From the NCBI GenBank assembly GCA_029851415.1, contig CM056744.1, positions 104,441,338 to 104,505,337 of the forward strand: 64,000 nt of DNA, written 5' to 3'. The notes beneath the pieces were generated by a model, which was given only the letters and a program-made list of their open reading frames with translations, was not told the DNA's origin and did not search any database. Shown piece after piece: positions 52,901 through 60,447 of the stretch (position 1 is the first letter of the stretch; each line of letters opens with the position of its first letter). The position numbers and the translations under genes were made by a program. The stretch comes from Eretmocerus hayati (lineage: Eukaryota; Arthropoda; Insecta; Hymenoptera; Aphelinidae).

Positions 52901-55900
52901 AGCACAAACACGTAACGTTCAAGCAGTACAACCTCATTTAAAAAAATGTTTTGAAAGTATGAAATCATTACGTTTCGAAGATGATTTAACCATAACCAGG
53001 ATGTATTCTGCTGAAAATGAAGAAGTTATTATGGAACCTTCGGTTATACCTAGAGGTAGTGTTGAAAGTTGGCTAAATGATGTGGAAGCTTCAATGAGAT
53101 CAACATTACGAAGTAGTATTGGAAGAGCAGTTGAAAAAGTTGAAAAAATTCCAAGAAAAGAATGGGTGTTCATGTGGCCTGGTCAAGTTTCATTGTGTAT
53201 TGGACAAGCTGCTTGGACAAAACATGTTGAAAAAGCTATTTCTGGAGGTAAACTCCAGGATTATATGAAGGTCATGATATCACAGGTGAGTTGATCGAAA
53301 TAATTCGTGGAGAGTTCTGGGTTATCATGGAATGAATTGAGATTCCAATCTAAAATAGCCCTGTTGATAATGGTGACGAAGCCGTCTGTTTGCGGCGGGA
53401 AAATTTCACACCCCTATTCTCTTTCTGATCATAATTTGATCCATGTTTGATGATTCTGAATAGAACTTTTTCTTAAGACCTACAATTAAGTCTGGACAAC
53501 ATTGTGAAATACTGCGATCGGTGCAAATCACTGTAGATTTATAAGAAGATGATTTTTTCACGTTTCTATGAAAGTACTCCTGATTGACCCTAATGCTTTT
53601 TTCTGGATCTAATAAGTACTGCCATGTAAGAATTTCATTGATTCGATCCAAAATAGTTGAGACAAAAAAAAGGCACAAAATGGGTCGATGAATTGCTCAT
53701 TTAATCGTCCGGGAGCCGAGATATTATCGAAATTTTACAGAAAACTCGTGGAATTCCATACAATTAGGCTCCTTGTATATCAACATAACTTGAAAGCAGA
53801 TTAACACTGCATTGTTTCCCATTATTATGCGCATGAAACCCATTAGAGATTGAATTTTTCAACTAATCGAAATATTAGTGGAGAGGATTTGTTTACACGG
53901 CCTTGTGAATAAGGTTCTCACCCTCAACGCAAAAAGCCTGATGGATTTGAAATTTTCATAAATACAACCTATTTGGTGGCTTTGGCGGTTCGGAACCCAC
54001 CAAAAAAATTGAAGATCTCGCATAACGTCGTACATAAGCAGGTTGAAAAAGTGTAAAATGAGGGAAAATGATGTCGTGAATGATGGGAATTTTTCGATTG
54101 CTCGGGCAAAATTTATGTGCAAAGAGGATAAAAAGTTTTTCTATCAGCCCATGCGCCTGCACAGACCAACATTCTATTATACAACATTTTTCCCGATTGA
54201 TTCACGACAAATGAGAATTTCGGCAATCAGTCTACTAAGGTCTTCAATTATACCATCCATGAATTTTTTAACTCTTTTTCCTATCTTACATCCACGCAGC
54301 TTGATGATCTTCGTGATCTGGTTCGTGATCCAAAATCTGAAATTCAGAGGATGATGCTTGAGGCTATCATAATTATTGAAGTCCACGCAAGAGATGTTCT
54401 ATCAACTCTAATTGAAGGCAAAGTGGATAGTATAAACGATTTTGATTGGATCTCTCAGTTGAGATATTACTGGGTCGATCATGAAACCAACGGACCCCAC
54501 TTGAAAGTTCGTGCTGTTAATGCTGAATTTCAGTACGGGTAAGTTATTTAAAATCATAATCATTCGCCTGCAAATGATGCAAGGCTGACATCTACGACAA
54601 ATTTAGAAAAATCATCTCTTCTGACGGAGAAAATCAATTGAGATAGTCAGCTTCCATAATTTAGCCTGCGCAAGTCTCCTAATTCTCTAAAAAGTAGCGA
54701 AAATCCTTCGGAAAATTCCGAATGAAGTTGCAGTTGAATGACGTTGCAAAATTTAGTTGTGATGACTGGACTACTTTCAAATTAAAAAAAGCGACATTCG
54801 AGAGAAGCCAACGAGTGTCGTTCTTGAGGAACATTCTGATTAAATTCCTTTGCTAATGAGAATCCCTTTGTAGTTTTTGTGACAAAGTACTTCCATTTCC
54901 CCTACAAGCGAGTAATGAAAGTCACCTGTGATTAAAAATCCTTTGAGAGGCTTAGATACGCCCTCAATTAACTCTTTATTTCAGAATTAAATTAGCCATC
55001 CAAGACAATTTGTTAGAGTTTATTCCCAAGAAACTTTACGGACTTCAATTATTTCTCATAACAAACTTGGCCCATTTGGCCTTAAGCACTCTAGAAATAC
55101 GATGGCAACCCGACGGGTCTTTATCAATACATTTGAAACTAAATTATTTATCAATTTACGCCGATCAAAGTCCTTAAACTTTCTGTGAAGAACCTGTAGC
55201 ATCAATAAATATCATGTTTCCCCAGGGTTTCATTGTAGAGATCTGAATCTACAGTACCGTACAACAGTTCTCGATGGGTGTACCCTGACTTGCAACAGCG
55301 ATAAGTCAAGTCAGCGATAAGTTCTATGCGTCGTACGGGAATTTTCAAAAGAGCATCTTGAAAAACAGAAGAAATACAAACTTTTAGTAGGTTTGGGTGA
55401 TTTTCATAAAATATTTTTGAAGATCTTACACGCTGATAAAAAAGTAGAAAATCTAAAAAATTTTTACTTTCATTGAGACACCTGCAGTTTAAATGCGAAT
55501 GAAGACACAGAAATTCTAAAAAAAGCATCTTGTAGAGCGGAAAAAATGCGATGTGTAGCCATTTTTTGATTATTCTTTACGTCCCTCGTATGAAGACGTG
55601 CAAGTTGTCTAGATACCCCAAATGACTGCTTATCACCGGAAATGGCATAGAAAACGGTGAAAAACCACGATTTCAGAGATTTGGACAGCTCGCACGTCTT
55701 CATGCACGGGACGTAAAGAATAATCAAAACATAGTCACACATAGCATTTTTTTCGCTCTACAAGATGCTTTTTTTAGAATTTCCGTGTCTTCATTCACAT
55801 TAAAACTGCAGGTGTCTCAATGAAAGTAAAAATTTTTTAGATTTTCTATTTTTTCATCAGCGTGTAGGACCTTCCAAAATATTCTATAAAAATCATCCAA

Positions 55901-58900
55901 ACCTAGTATAATTTGGTATTTCTTCTGCTCTTCAAAATGGTTTTTTTTAATTTTTTGTACAACGCATAGAACTCGAAATATCGCTGTTGCAAGTCAGGGT
56001 ACTTGAGGGATCATCCATCGAGAACTTTTGAACGGTACTGTAATTAAACGTGAAACCAAAAAATAATAATTTATAAAATAGCCCTTCAGCTGAGCTTTCT
56101 TTTGGTTGAAATTCCATTCAATTCGTAGTCATATGTGGAATTTATTTTGAATTTCAGTTACGAGTATCTTGGTAATAATGGACGCTTGGTGATTACGCCA
56201 TTGACCGATCGATGTTACCTAACCCTAACTGGTGCTTTGCATCTCAAATTTGGTGGAGCACCAGCTGGTCCTGCTGGTACTGGTAAAACAGAAACAACAA
56301 AGGATCTTGCCAAAGCATTTGCCATACAATGTGTCGTCTTTAATTGTTCGGATCAACTCGATTTTATGTCAATGGGAAAATTCTTCAAAGGCCTTGCCAG
56401 GTATGTTTAATCTCCTAACGTTGAATTCAAATGGCTTAAAAAAAATGTTGCAAAGTTCTTGAGAAGGTAGCTCTGAATTATTCAGTTATTCCCATGCAAT
56501 TATATATTCTCGCTCACAAAGACAGTGGCAGCAGCTCAAGGGAACAGGGAAATTCTAATTTCTTCCCTCATTTTGTTTGAAAGTTTAGTTAGCTTGACAT
56601 GAAATTATTCGAAGAAACTTCCCTGGGAACAATTACTGCTCGTGGATGAATTTTAATTGAGAAGTTTGGCAAGGGGAAAAAGTCATAAAGTAAATGATTC
56701 AATTCATGAGACCACTGGACTTCGGAATTTTCATACTACTAAAAGTCTCAGAACTTGAGGGATACACAGAATTTGAAAAAAATCCTTACTTTGAAATGCT
56801 CCCAGCTTCATTTTTCGAAAAAAAGGATACCAAGCTGATGTAAGGATATGAATCTCACTTTGAAAGCTCTCCATCTAAGCTGTGTGGGAAAAGAACTCAG
56901 GAAAGTGTGCGAAATAGTCACACTCTCGTAATGAAGATGGATGAAGTACATGTCGATACAAGGGTGTTAAATTTGTTTTGCGTTCGAATGATGGATTCTC
57001 GGCCCAAGCCGAACACGAGATCGGAATCATTACGAGGATACGAAGATAATACATTTTACTTCAATGTGTCGAATTTTACTTTCTTGATGAATTATGAGTA
57101 AAAGTCTATAAACTGTGAGCAAAGTGCACTGTTACGCACAGTGTATCAAAGTATACAGTCAAACTTTTCCGAGTGGAACCTGGAGAAGAGAACAATTCCT
57201 CTTAGTTAGAAAGGCTCTCCTATTATCCTGTTTCTCAGATACAGAGGGTCAAAGTGACTCAAGTTTCATTTACACTTCGTTTTTCATGTATTCCACAACG
57301 GACTCCACCTTAAATCATACGATTTTGGGTTTTAGCTAATCCTGATCATTTGGTTGGGTACACCATAAATTTCACGAATTTAATAAAGGTCTCCAATAAA
57401 AAGTCGATATAACGTACCCTTTTCGAGTAATTCGTGATGAAAGTTGATCGAACTTGCAAGCTAAAGTAGGGTGTTATGCAACGTTCACAAGATGCTGTAC
57501 ACATTCGAATTCGGCTCTTTGAAAATTTTTTTCAAAAAACTTCCACTAACTGATTCAATGGAGAATTCAACCAGCTGGTTGAGGTTTTTGGAAAAAATTT
57601 TTTTACATTGCATGCTAAGCCAGTCCATCATATCTCGCAAGACTCGCAATATGATTGCAAAAGAATTTGTTAGTTCCTTGAGATTATTCTTCATTTGTTT
57701 CTTGAAGGATTAACAAATCGTTTCGATGATTTGAGACGATAACAAAATCGGTATCTTTTTGCTTGAAGAATACTATTTCGGTCATACGGTAATACAAATG
57801 ACCGTACGGTCAAGAATTTTTCTCAGCACGGGTGTGAAATAGTATATTCCCATCCTCGTTATGATTTCGACTCTCACTTGCGGCTTGGTCCGCAAACCCA
57901 TCACTCGGAAAGTTTATTTATAGTAGGTACTTTAATTTAAGAATCGCAACTTCGAACATGATTTTTACATTCTCGTTCGATAAAATATCGGGTATAACAC
58001 TACGTACACATGGGGAGTCTTGTTACGAAGGACTAATAGCGAGGGACCAGTCCTTCGTACAAAACCGCTTATCTACGTGCAGTATCATATGCTATTGAAA
58101 GATTGAAAGAAATAATTGAAATGCGGTTCGGATGGATCCACCTACATACAAGCTTGGTGAAACGGTAGCGAGGTTTTCAAATGAAGCGTTTTGATAGTTG
58201 TGTTTTGCTTACCTTTCGAATGTGTCAAGCCGCATTCTGATATTCAGCATTGTTTCCGAATAATAACGAACTTAGGTATTAACACAAAATTCTTATCAGC
58301 ATGCCGGGATCGTATTATAAAATCGAAAAAAAACTTGTAGGAAAATCTTCGACTCACTTTCTTCATTGATATACTGTTTTCTCGTTGAATTAACTAACAT
58401 TCCTCCTCACGTTGTACTTCTGTGTCAATGGAAGCATGTCAAATATTCATATCAGTGTTCGATGTGGACTATGTTAGACCTTAGAGTTCTTAGTAATGAA
58501 TAAATATTTATTCATCCATTCTGAATACTGATAATCCCCCAACTATGATCTATTCAAATATGTTTCATATAGTTCCGGAGCGTGGGCCTGTTTTGATGAA
58601 TTCAATCGAATTGACATCGAAGTTTTGTCAGTGATAGCTCAACAGATAATGACAATTCAAAAAGCTCAACAGATAGGTGCTGAGAGGTAGCTAATGTTCC
58701 ATCTATTCTGATACATTCTAAGTTCTTTATCAAAGCTTAATTCAGATCAATTTTAATAAGCAAGGTTCTTCTTCGAAGGAGTTGAACTCACCCTTGTACC
58801 TACCTGTGCAGCTTTTATAACAATGAATCCTGGATACGCTGGACGTACAGAACTTCCAGATAATTTAAAAGCCCTGTTTCGTCCAGTTGCGATGATGGTA

Positions 58901-60447
58901 CCAAATTACACCCTCATTGCTGAGATCTCATTATTTTCATGTGGATTCGTTGAGGCTAAAAGTCTTGCAACAAAAATCACTGCCACATTTAAACTGAGCT
59001 CAGAACAGTTGAGTTCCCAGGTACATCCTGATAATGCAATATATTACAAAAATATTTGAAAAAAAGTTTTAATCTCATTGATTTCTTAGGATCATTATGA
59101 TTTTGGCATGAGATCTGTGAAAACTGTGATAGCTGTTGCTGGAATCTTGAAACGAGAGCAAAAAGACATGGAAGAACCTCAAATCTGTCTACGAGCTTTA
59201 CGAGATGTCAATGTACCGAAATTCCTCAAAGATGACCTGAAACTTTTCAATGGTTCGTGCCTGCTCATATAATTAGCTAAATATTCCTTCAACAGTAAAC
59301 CGGAATGACTCGACAGACAAAGAAAATCTAAGCTTAATCTCTCTTGTCACTTTAAAAACAATCTCATCCGTTCTACGGATAATCATGTGGAACTTTTTAT
59401 CTCGCTCGATCAGGTTTCCTTTCTGCAAGCTAGATTTGTAATAAGATTTATTTCAAGGTCAGTCTCACGATAACAGTTCGATTCAAACTAAGTGTAGAAA
59501 AATCAAATCACGTGAAGTAACAATTCTTATTCTTCGCTATCGATGGATCAAATACAGTTCTACATATGACCCGGGATCTATATACTAATCTAGAATATAG
59601 GCCTGGGATTTGCTTAAACGACATATGAAATAATTATGTTCACAGGAATCGTTTCTGACTTGTTTCCTGGAGTTACGGAAAAGTCTATTGACTACGAAAT
59701 GCTTTTGGATGCTATCCGAAGTTGTATTGAAGATATGGGATTAGCTGCAGTACCCGGTGAGTTGATAAGTGTCAAAATCACATATTTCATGTAGTTATTG
59801 GTTCTTTCATGGACTCGTTTGCTTGCGTTAGAATTTTTACGGCCATGACATGATCAATATGATCGAATTCTCAAGAAGGTCGTGCTGCGCCATCTTGAGT
59901 CCGTCCTCATTTTATTAATCACTATCTGAATTTGAGCGTGAAATGGACGAACCCCCCCCCCCCAATAGTTTCATAAATACTCAATAAAAACAATTTCGGG
60001 TTAAGCGTGTTACATAAGAGTAATTATATTTTATCGGATTATGAAGTGGACCATCTCACAAGAGATTTTCCAAATTCACATCGCAAATTGAAATATTCTC
60101 TTGAAAGTCGAATCTATGTAAATTATACAATTTCGCAAAGTCTCTTCGTCTCTGTCACAATAATTTTCAGAAACGTCATAAATTCTAGAGCATCTTACAA
60201 TATTTTATTTGTAAAAGATCCATTATTGACAACTGAATTATTACATCTGATCAATAGTATCAACTGCAATGGAAGAGGAAGAATCCGATGTGCTGTTGTA
60301 CTTTTCACTAAATCCATAGGTCAATTCTAATTCCAATTTTTTTTGCAACTTTCAGAATTTGTTCATAAAGTGATTCAACTTTACGAAACTACCATCGTCA
60401 GGCATGGGCTTATGTTGGTGGGTCCAACTGGTTCAGGAAAAACAAAG
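19704..60447 (+). CDS. Axonemal dynein heavy chain, DNAH1-type (21 exons, incomplete at both ends)
   Basis: This is an ATP-driven microtubule motor of the inner dynein arms of cilia and flagella. Exons: 19704-19921, 24863-25228, 33994-34126, 34208-34375, 36068-36415, 39949-40164, 45385-45653, 46091-46559, 48081-48408, 48487-48618, 50773-51093, 51685-51862, 51947-52079, 52740-53285, 54300-54538, 56158-56400, 58573-58686, 58765-59020, 59090-59252, 59646-59756, 60356-60447. All junctions are GT-AG, and the sum is 5,043 nt, or 1,681 codons without a stop. Order of parts: N-terminal tail (residues 1-~650), linker (~730-1,300), AAA1 from ~1,355 with Walker A GPAGTGKT and Walker B CFDEF, and AAA2 Walker A GPTGSGKT at the end. 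Family members run to about 4,000 residues or more, so over half lies beyond the window. DNAH1 is preferred over other inner-arm types because the tail motifs ([35 protein letters not shown]) also match, as I remember that protein. No disabling change is seen. Confidence 0.92.
19922..21244 (+). other. Dynein intron; unrecognised 126-codon frame
   Basis: First part of the 4.9-kb intron. The frames at 19,977-20,252 (91 codons) and 20,725-21,105 (126 codons, hydrophilic, with [16 protein letters not shown]) look somewhat protein-like but match nothing I know. The exon junction on either side is exact without them. They could be remnants of an old insertion. Confidence 0.4.
21425..21469. repeat. 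Perfect 21-bp-arm hairpin with 3-nt loop
   Basis: The arm at 21,425-21,445 (GGGTGGCCACATTCACCCCG plus G) is the exact reverse complement of 21,449-21,469, with loop CAT. The arm is a version of the subterminal sequence of the surrounding element (CCGGGGTGAATGTGGCCAC), so two element ends appear to meet head-to-head here. Confidence 0.9.
23091..23290 (-). repeat. Probable non-LTR retroelement 3' end with (TCTA)n tail
   Basis: A (TAGA)n run at about 23,091-23,120 is followed by TTTTTTATTAAACTGTGG. Read on the minus strand this gives AATAAAAAA then (TCTA)n, the usual look of a LINE or SINE 3' terminus with a tetranucleotide tail. No reverse-transcriptase frame remains. Confidence 0.45.
23697..23738 (-). 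repeat. Probable second retroelement 3' tail
   Basis: On the minus strand, GACAAATAAAGATTATTC followed by TATTCTA repeats resembles a LINE or SINE 3' end. It abuts the foldback that starts at 23,739. Confidence 0.35.
23739..24060. mobile_element. 322-bp foldback MITE
   Basis: The ends are GGGGACCCACGACGTGTGG on the left and its diverged inverse CCGCACTTCGTGGGTCCCCC on the right. Most of the length is inverted (for example GTCAAATGGGCCTCCCATTC near 23,830 against GAAGGCCCATTTGACAGAG near 23,960). No coding content. Confidence 0.75.
24863..25228 (+). CDS. DNAH1-type dynein exon B: N-terminal tail
   Basis: Phase 2 in and phase 2 out; donor AA/GTAAGA. It begins TPKEWLDLV. It then carries a low-complexity Ser/Asn stretch, the motif [17 protein letters not shown] and [17 protein letters not shown], which are characteristic of the DNAH1 tail. 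The following intron is 8.8 kb and contains two large foldbacks, the first beginning about 36 bp after the donor. Confidence 0.9.
25265..28247. mobile_element. 3-kb nested foldback (palindromic composite)
   Basis: The outer arms 25,265-25,500 and 28,020-28,247 are inverted copies. Within them lie an inner palindrome with arms 25,785-26,400 and 26,520-27,116 (centre about 26,455) and a second palindrome with arms about 27,125-27,530 and 27,590-27,990. The order is A, B, B', C, C', A'. The stretch 25,500-25,785 has a second copy at about 39,405-39,665. No transposase is encoded. The frames seen (for example 27,184-27,855) mirror one another because of the palindrome. Confidence 0.8.
28250..30900 (+). 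other. Dynein intron: no gene; retroelement tail
   Basis: No coding sequence is recognised. A 119-codon minus frame at 30,404-30,763 has no known motif. At about 29,285-29,333, GGGCGAATAAAGG followed by (ATTC)n looks like a LINE or SINE 3' end in + orientation. Confidence 0.45.
29285..29333 (+). repeat. Retroelement-like 3' end with (ATTC)n tail
   Basis: TTTGCCTACGGGCGAATAAA followed by GG and about five ATTC units. The sequence upstream carries no recognisable reverse-transcriptase frame, so a SINE or a 5'-truncated LINE is likely. Confidence 0.45.
30905..32980. mobile_element. 2.1-kb foldback element
   Basis: Almost the whole interval is an inverted repeat centred near 31,960. Paired words include GTACCCCACATCGAAAA (right) against TTTTCGATGTGGGGTACC (left), and the ATCGATTGATC region, TGATGAACTACGTGTATGA, CATGCATTATTC and GATTTGATACCTCAGACAT. 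The right arm has an ~80-bp insertion near 32,470-32,560. The outermost ~90 bp (TTTTTCAAAAAACC, CAACTGG) also resemble 57,520-57,620. No coding frame. Confidence 0.78.
33010..33405 (+). repeat. Two diverged direct copies, period about 265 bp
   Basis: About 33,010-33,110 and 33,270-33,360 share the order GGTGGT/AGTGGT, AACATTTTTGG, CAACGAATAGAAA-type and CCGCGCGAGC words. Each is followed by AGGTTAAC. They adjoin the right end of the 31-33 kb foldback. No coding function is seen. Confidence 0.45.
33994..34126 (+). CDS. DNAH1-type dynein exon C: tail
   Basis: Acceptor CATCTTTTTACAG; the first base completes a lysine codon from exon B. It encodes [13 protein letters not shown], matching the YN-Y-D-MP block of DNAH1, and ends phase 0 at donor GTGCGT. 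The following intron of 81 bp happens to be stop-free and in frame. Confidence 0.88.
34208..34375 (+). CDS. DNAH1-type dynein exon D: tail
   Basis: Phase 0 at both ends; acceptor TTTGTGGTACAG, donor GAG/GTGACG. It encodes [20 protein letters not shown], which aligns without a gap to the family only if the preceding 81 bp are removed, then a variable Asn/Ser-rich stretch. Confidence 0.85.
34376..36067 (+). other. Dynein intron, no feature seen
   Basis: A 1.7-kb intron with no long inverted repeat or open frame that I can recognise. Confidence 0.5.
36068..36415 (+). CDS. DNAH1-type dynein exon E: tail
   Basis: Acceptor CACTCTTCTAG, phase 0 in and out, donor CAG/GTTATT. It carries [23 protein letters not shown] and [14 protein letters not shown], all strongly family-like. 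The frame stays open 243 bp past the donor, but the next aligned residues are found at 39,949, so that extension is intronic. Confidence 0.9.
36416..37430 (+). other. Dynein intron, first part; two overlapping open frames
   Basis: Two frames remain open for 210-240 bp after the exon E donor, but neither can be spliced in frame with both neighbours. Otherwise nothing is recognised up to the minisatellite element. Confidence 0.5.
37440..38520. repeat. 26-bp minisatellite of palindromic units inside an inverted-repeat frame
   Basis: A ~1-kb array of diverged 26-bp units based on GTACTCGATCACGAGTAC followed by CACCC. Each unit core is itself a hairpin (GTACTCG / ATCA / CGAGTAC). A higher-order block of about 288 bp is repeated (from about 37,856 and 38,144). 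At the left edge the units are inverted. The flanks are inverted copies too (ATACTCTTCGTAGAAGCCT and GATTGAGACTGACA on the left, their complements near 38,456-38,516 on the right). So the array sits inside a foldback element. Confidence 0.88.
38520..39404 (+). other. Dynein intron, no gene
   Basis: No recognisable coding sequence or long repeat. Short GC-richer stretch at about 39,190-39,280. Confidence 0.45.
39405..39665 (+). repeat. Second copy of the foldback's 25.5-kb segment
   Basis: Colinear with about 25,500-25,790. Shared words are TTCTTCATTATT, TTTACATTTACGCACTGGTGG, GAGTATTCATTCACGCACAG-type, CATCATCCCTCTGAAT and GTGCATTTAATTACAACTT. Here it stands alone, in direct orientation and without a visible partner arm. 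Confidence 0.75.
39949..40164 (+). CDS. DNAH1-type dynein exon F: tail
   Basis: Acceptor GATTACTTTCACAG, donor GAG/GTATGA, 72 codons, phase 0 both sides. It begins [19 protein letters not shown] and continues to [20 protein letters not shown], which aligns with the family block after the KLRRL motif of exon E. It has no near-cognate ATG and was found by phase and homology. Confidence 0.87.
40165..42459 (+). other. Dynein intron, no gene
   Basis: First part of a 5.2-kb intron. Only short frames are seen (60-67 codons at 41,345-41,730), without motifs. Confidence 0.5.
42460..42880. mobile_element. 421-bp MITE with ~50-bp inverted ends and TA duplication
   Basis: Both ends read CCCTAGTAAAAATAAGTGCC, followed by TATATGAACATGTTCCC words, and are flanked by TA (42,458-42,459 and 42,881-42,882). 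The interior repeats GGTCATAGATG/CATCTATGACC words. No coding frame. TA duplication suggests mobilisation by a Tc1/mariner-class transposase (inference). Confidence 0.9.
43044..43728. mobile_element. 0.7-kb foldback element
   Basis: A nearly full-length palindrome centred near 43,385. Paired words include GAAAACCGATACGAGAACAA against the complement of TTGTCCTCGTATCGGATTTC, GACCCCGTGGAA against TTCCACGGGGTC, and the CGCAGTGCGCATGCG region at the centre. The two mirror frames at 43,196-43,399 and 43,350-43,577 are a by-product of the palindrome, not genes. Confidence 0.8.
43730..45384 (+). other. Dynein intron, GC-rich patch, no gene
   Basis: A GC-rich hairpin-like patch at about 43,857-43,924 pairs CATTGCGGCC with GGCCGCAATG. 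A C-run lies at about 44,862-44,874. No coding sequence is recognised. Confidence 0.5.
45385..45653 (+). CDS. DNAH1-type dynein exon G: tail
   Basis: Acceptor AAACTTTTTAG, donor AG/GTAAGA, phase 0 in and 2 out. It encodes a helical segment ending [19 protein letters not shown], a strongly conserved DNAH1 block. The split codon (AG+G) gives arginine in exon H. Confidence 0.9.
46091..46559 (+). CDS. DNAH1-type dynein exon H: tail-linker boundary
   Basis: Acceptor TTAATTTTTTGCAG, donor CAG/GTGAGA. About 156 codons, charged and helical, with [10 protein letters not shown] and [12 protein letters not shown] motifs typical of the region leading into the linker. Confidence 0.9.
46560..48080 (+). 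other. Dynein intron, no gene
   Basis: Frames at 46,722-47,009 and 47,427-47,918 (65-95 codons) have no motif, and the exons on either side join in frame without them. Confidence 0.5.
48081..48408 (+). CDS. DNAH1-type dynein exon I: linker, N-terminal part
   Basis: Acceptor ACTGCGATTTCAG, donor G/GTTGAG, phase 0 in and 1 out. It encodes a helix-rich segment (heptad-like charge pattern) ending [19 protein letters not shown]. The glutamine of exon H joins directly to its MEETYQNLE start. Confidence 0.9.
48487..48618 (+). CDS. DNAH1-type dynein exon J: linker
   Basis: Follows a 78-bp intron; acceptor TTTTTTCATCAG, donor G/GTGAGA. It encodes [19 protein letters not shown], the conserved linker W-motif block. 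Confidence 0.92.
49099..50258. mobile_element. Element with CCGGGGTAACTTTG-type ends, carrying a nested pogo-like insert
   Basis: The right end, reversed, reads TACCGTCAACCGGGGTAACT, and the left GAACCAGGGTAACTTTGAAA is a truncated match. The ends resemble those of the 21.2-23.4 kb element. A short copy of the CTTTGGTACACTTC family (49,437-49,515) lies inside. No coding frame. Confidence 0.5.
49530..50141. mobile_element. ~0.6-kb pogo/Tigger-like MITE
   Basis: The left end CAGTAGAATCCGGTTATAAT and the right end, reversed, ATAGAATTCGGTTATGACGA are imperfect inverted repeats. TA precedes the left end. Internal GGTCCGGTTACAACGAG repeats fit the terminal pattern of pogo-class elements. The right boundary is uncertain by a few bases. 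Confidence 0.6.
50773..51093 (+). CDS. DNAH1-type dynein exon K: linker
   Basis: Acceptor TTTTTTCAATTTCAG, donor G/GTTCGT. It encodes [20 protein letters not shown], the conserved A-LRNPG-RHW-type linker helix, then [11 protein letters not shown] and a C-terminal helix ending VVPYKDTG. Confidence 0.92.
51685..51862 (+). CDS. DNAH1-type dynein exon L: linker
   Basis: Acceptor TTAAATTCCAG, donor AA/GTATGA. It encodes [19 protein letters not shown] and ENKL-type [17 protein letters not shown], central linker motifs. Confidence 0.92.
51947..52079 (+). CDS. DNAH1-type dynein exon M: linker
   Basis: Acceptor CATTTTATCAAG (weak pyrimidine tract), donor ATA/GTGAGT. It begins (K)[19 protein letters not shown], the hallmark W-YLEPIF linker block. 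The upstream intron is 84 bp. Confidence 0.92.
52740..53285 (+). CDS. DNAH1-type dynein exon N: linker, C-terminal part
   Basis: The longest exon seen, 182 codons, phase 0 both ends. Acceptor TTTCCATTTCAG, donor CAG/GTGAGT. It encodes [33 protein letters not shown], then [11 protein letters not shown] and MYSAENEEV, and the [19 protein letters not shown] segment before AAA1. Confidence 0.94.
53286..54299 (+). other. Dynein intron, no gene
   Basis: Frames at 53,406-54,162 are short and motif-free. Nothing else is visible. Confidence 0.5.
54300..54538 (+). CDS. DNAH1-type dynein exon O: linker to AAA1
   Basis: Acceptor CATCCACGCAG, donor GG/GTAAGT. It encodes [35 protein letters not shown] and [11 protein letters not shown], the conserved approach to AAA1. 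Confidence 0.94.
55252..56040. mobile_element. 789-bp foldback MITE with TA duplication
   Basis: The ends are CAGTACCGTACAACAGTTCT and, reversed, CAGTACCGTTCAAAAGTTCT. TA flanks both (55,250-55,251 and 56,041-56,042). Nearly the whole length is palindromic about a centre near 55,640 (for example CTTTACGTCC against GGGACGTAAAG). The CAGTACCG start is shared with the element at 6,525-8,753. No coding frame. Confidence 0.9.
56158..56400 (+). CDS. DNAH1-type dynein exon P: AAA1 with Walker A
   Basis: Acceptor TTTTGAATTTCAG, donor AG/GTATGT. It encodes [20 protein letters not shown] and the AAA1 P-loop [17 protein letters not shown], the main ATP-hydrolysis site of the motor. All Walker A residues (G-GKT) are present, so catalysis is likely retained. 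Confidence 0.96.
56401..58572 (+). other. Dynein intron with repeat fragments, no gene
   Basis: About 56,940-57,160 is a copy of the 1.3-kb repeat family. About 57,520-57,620 resembles the outer edge of the 31-33 kb foldback and is itself weakly inverted. About 58,020-58,063 is a hairpin (TTGTTACGAAGGACT against AGTCCTTCGTACAA). No coding sequence. Confidence 0.5.
58573..58686 (+). CDS. DNAH1-type dynein exon Q: AAA1 Walker B
   Basis: Acceptor TGTTTCATATAG, donor AG/GTAGCT. It encodes [19 protein letters not shown]; the CFDEF Walker B glutamate needed for ATP hydrolysis is intact. Followed by a 78-bp intron. Confidence 0.95.
58765..59020 (+). CDS. DNAH1-type dynein exon R: AAA1 sensor region
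   Basis: Acceptor TTTTAATAAGCAAG, donor CAG/GTACAT. It encodes [19 protein letters not shown], followed by [19 protein letters not shown] and [11 protein letters not shown]. The sensor-1 Asn and the invariant [12 protein letters not shown] block are intact. Confidence 0.96.
59090..59252 (+). CDS. DNAH1-type dynein exon S: AAA1 C-terminal part
   Basis: Acceptor CATTGATTTCTTAG after a 69-bp intron, donor G/GTTCGT. It encodes [18 protein letters not shown] and [20 protein letters not shown]; the FGMR arginine block is present. Confidence 0.95.
59646..59756 (+). CDS. DNAH1-type dynein exon T: AAA1-AAA2 boundary
   Basis: Acceptor TATGTTCACAG, donor G/GTGAGT. It encodes [20 protein letters not shown] and a helix ending GLAAVP. 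Confidence 0.94.
59757..60355 (+). other. Dynein intron, no gene
   Basis: A 107-codon frame at 60,007-60,330 has no motif and is not needed for the exon junction. A C-run lies near 59,951-59,962. Confidence 0.5.
60356..60447 (+). CDS. DNAH1-type dynein exon U: AAA2 Walker A
   Basis: Acceptor TTTTGCAACTTTCAG, donor AAG/GTATGT. It encodes [17 protein letters not shown] and [13 protein letters not shown], the AAA2 P-loop. This is the last dynein exon seen; the next family residues (CY..L) are not found before 64,000. Confidence 0.95.

Noticed and set aside
60007..60330. 107-codon + frame between dynein exons T and U
   Set aside because: Exons T and U join in phase and in family alignment without it; composition is intron-like.
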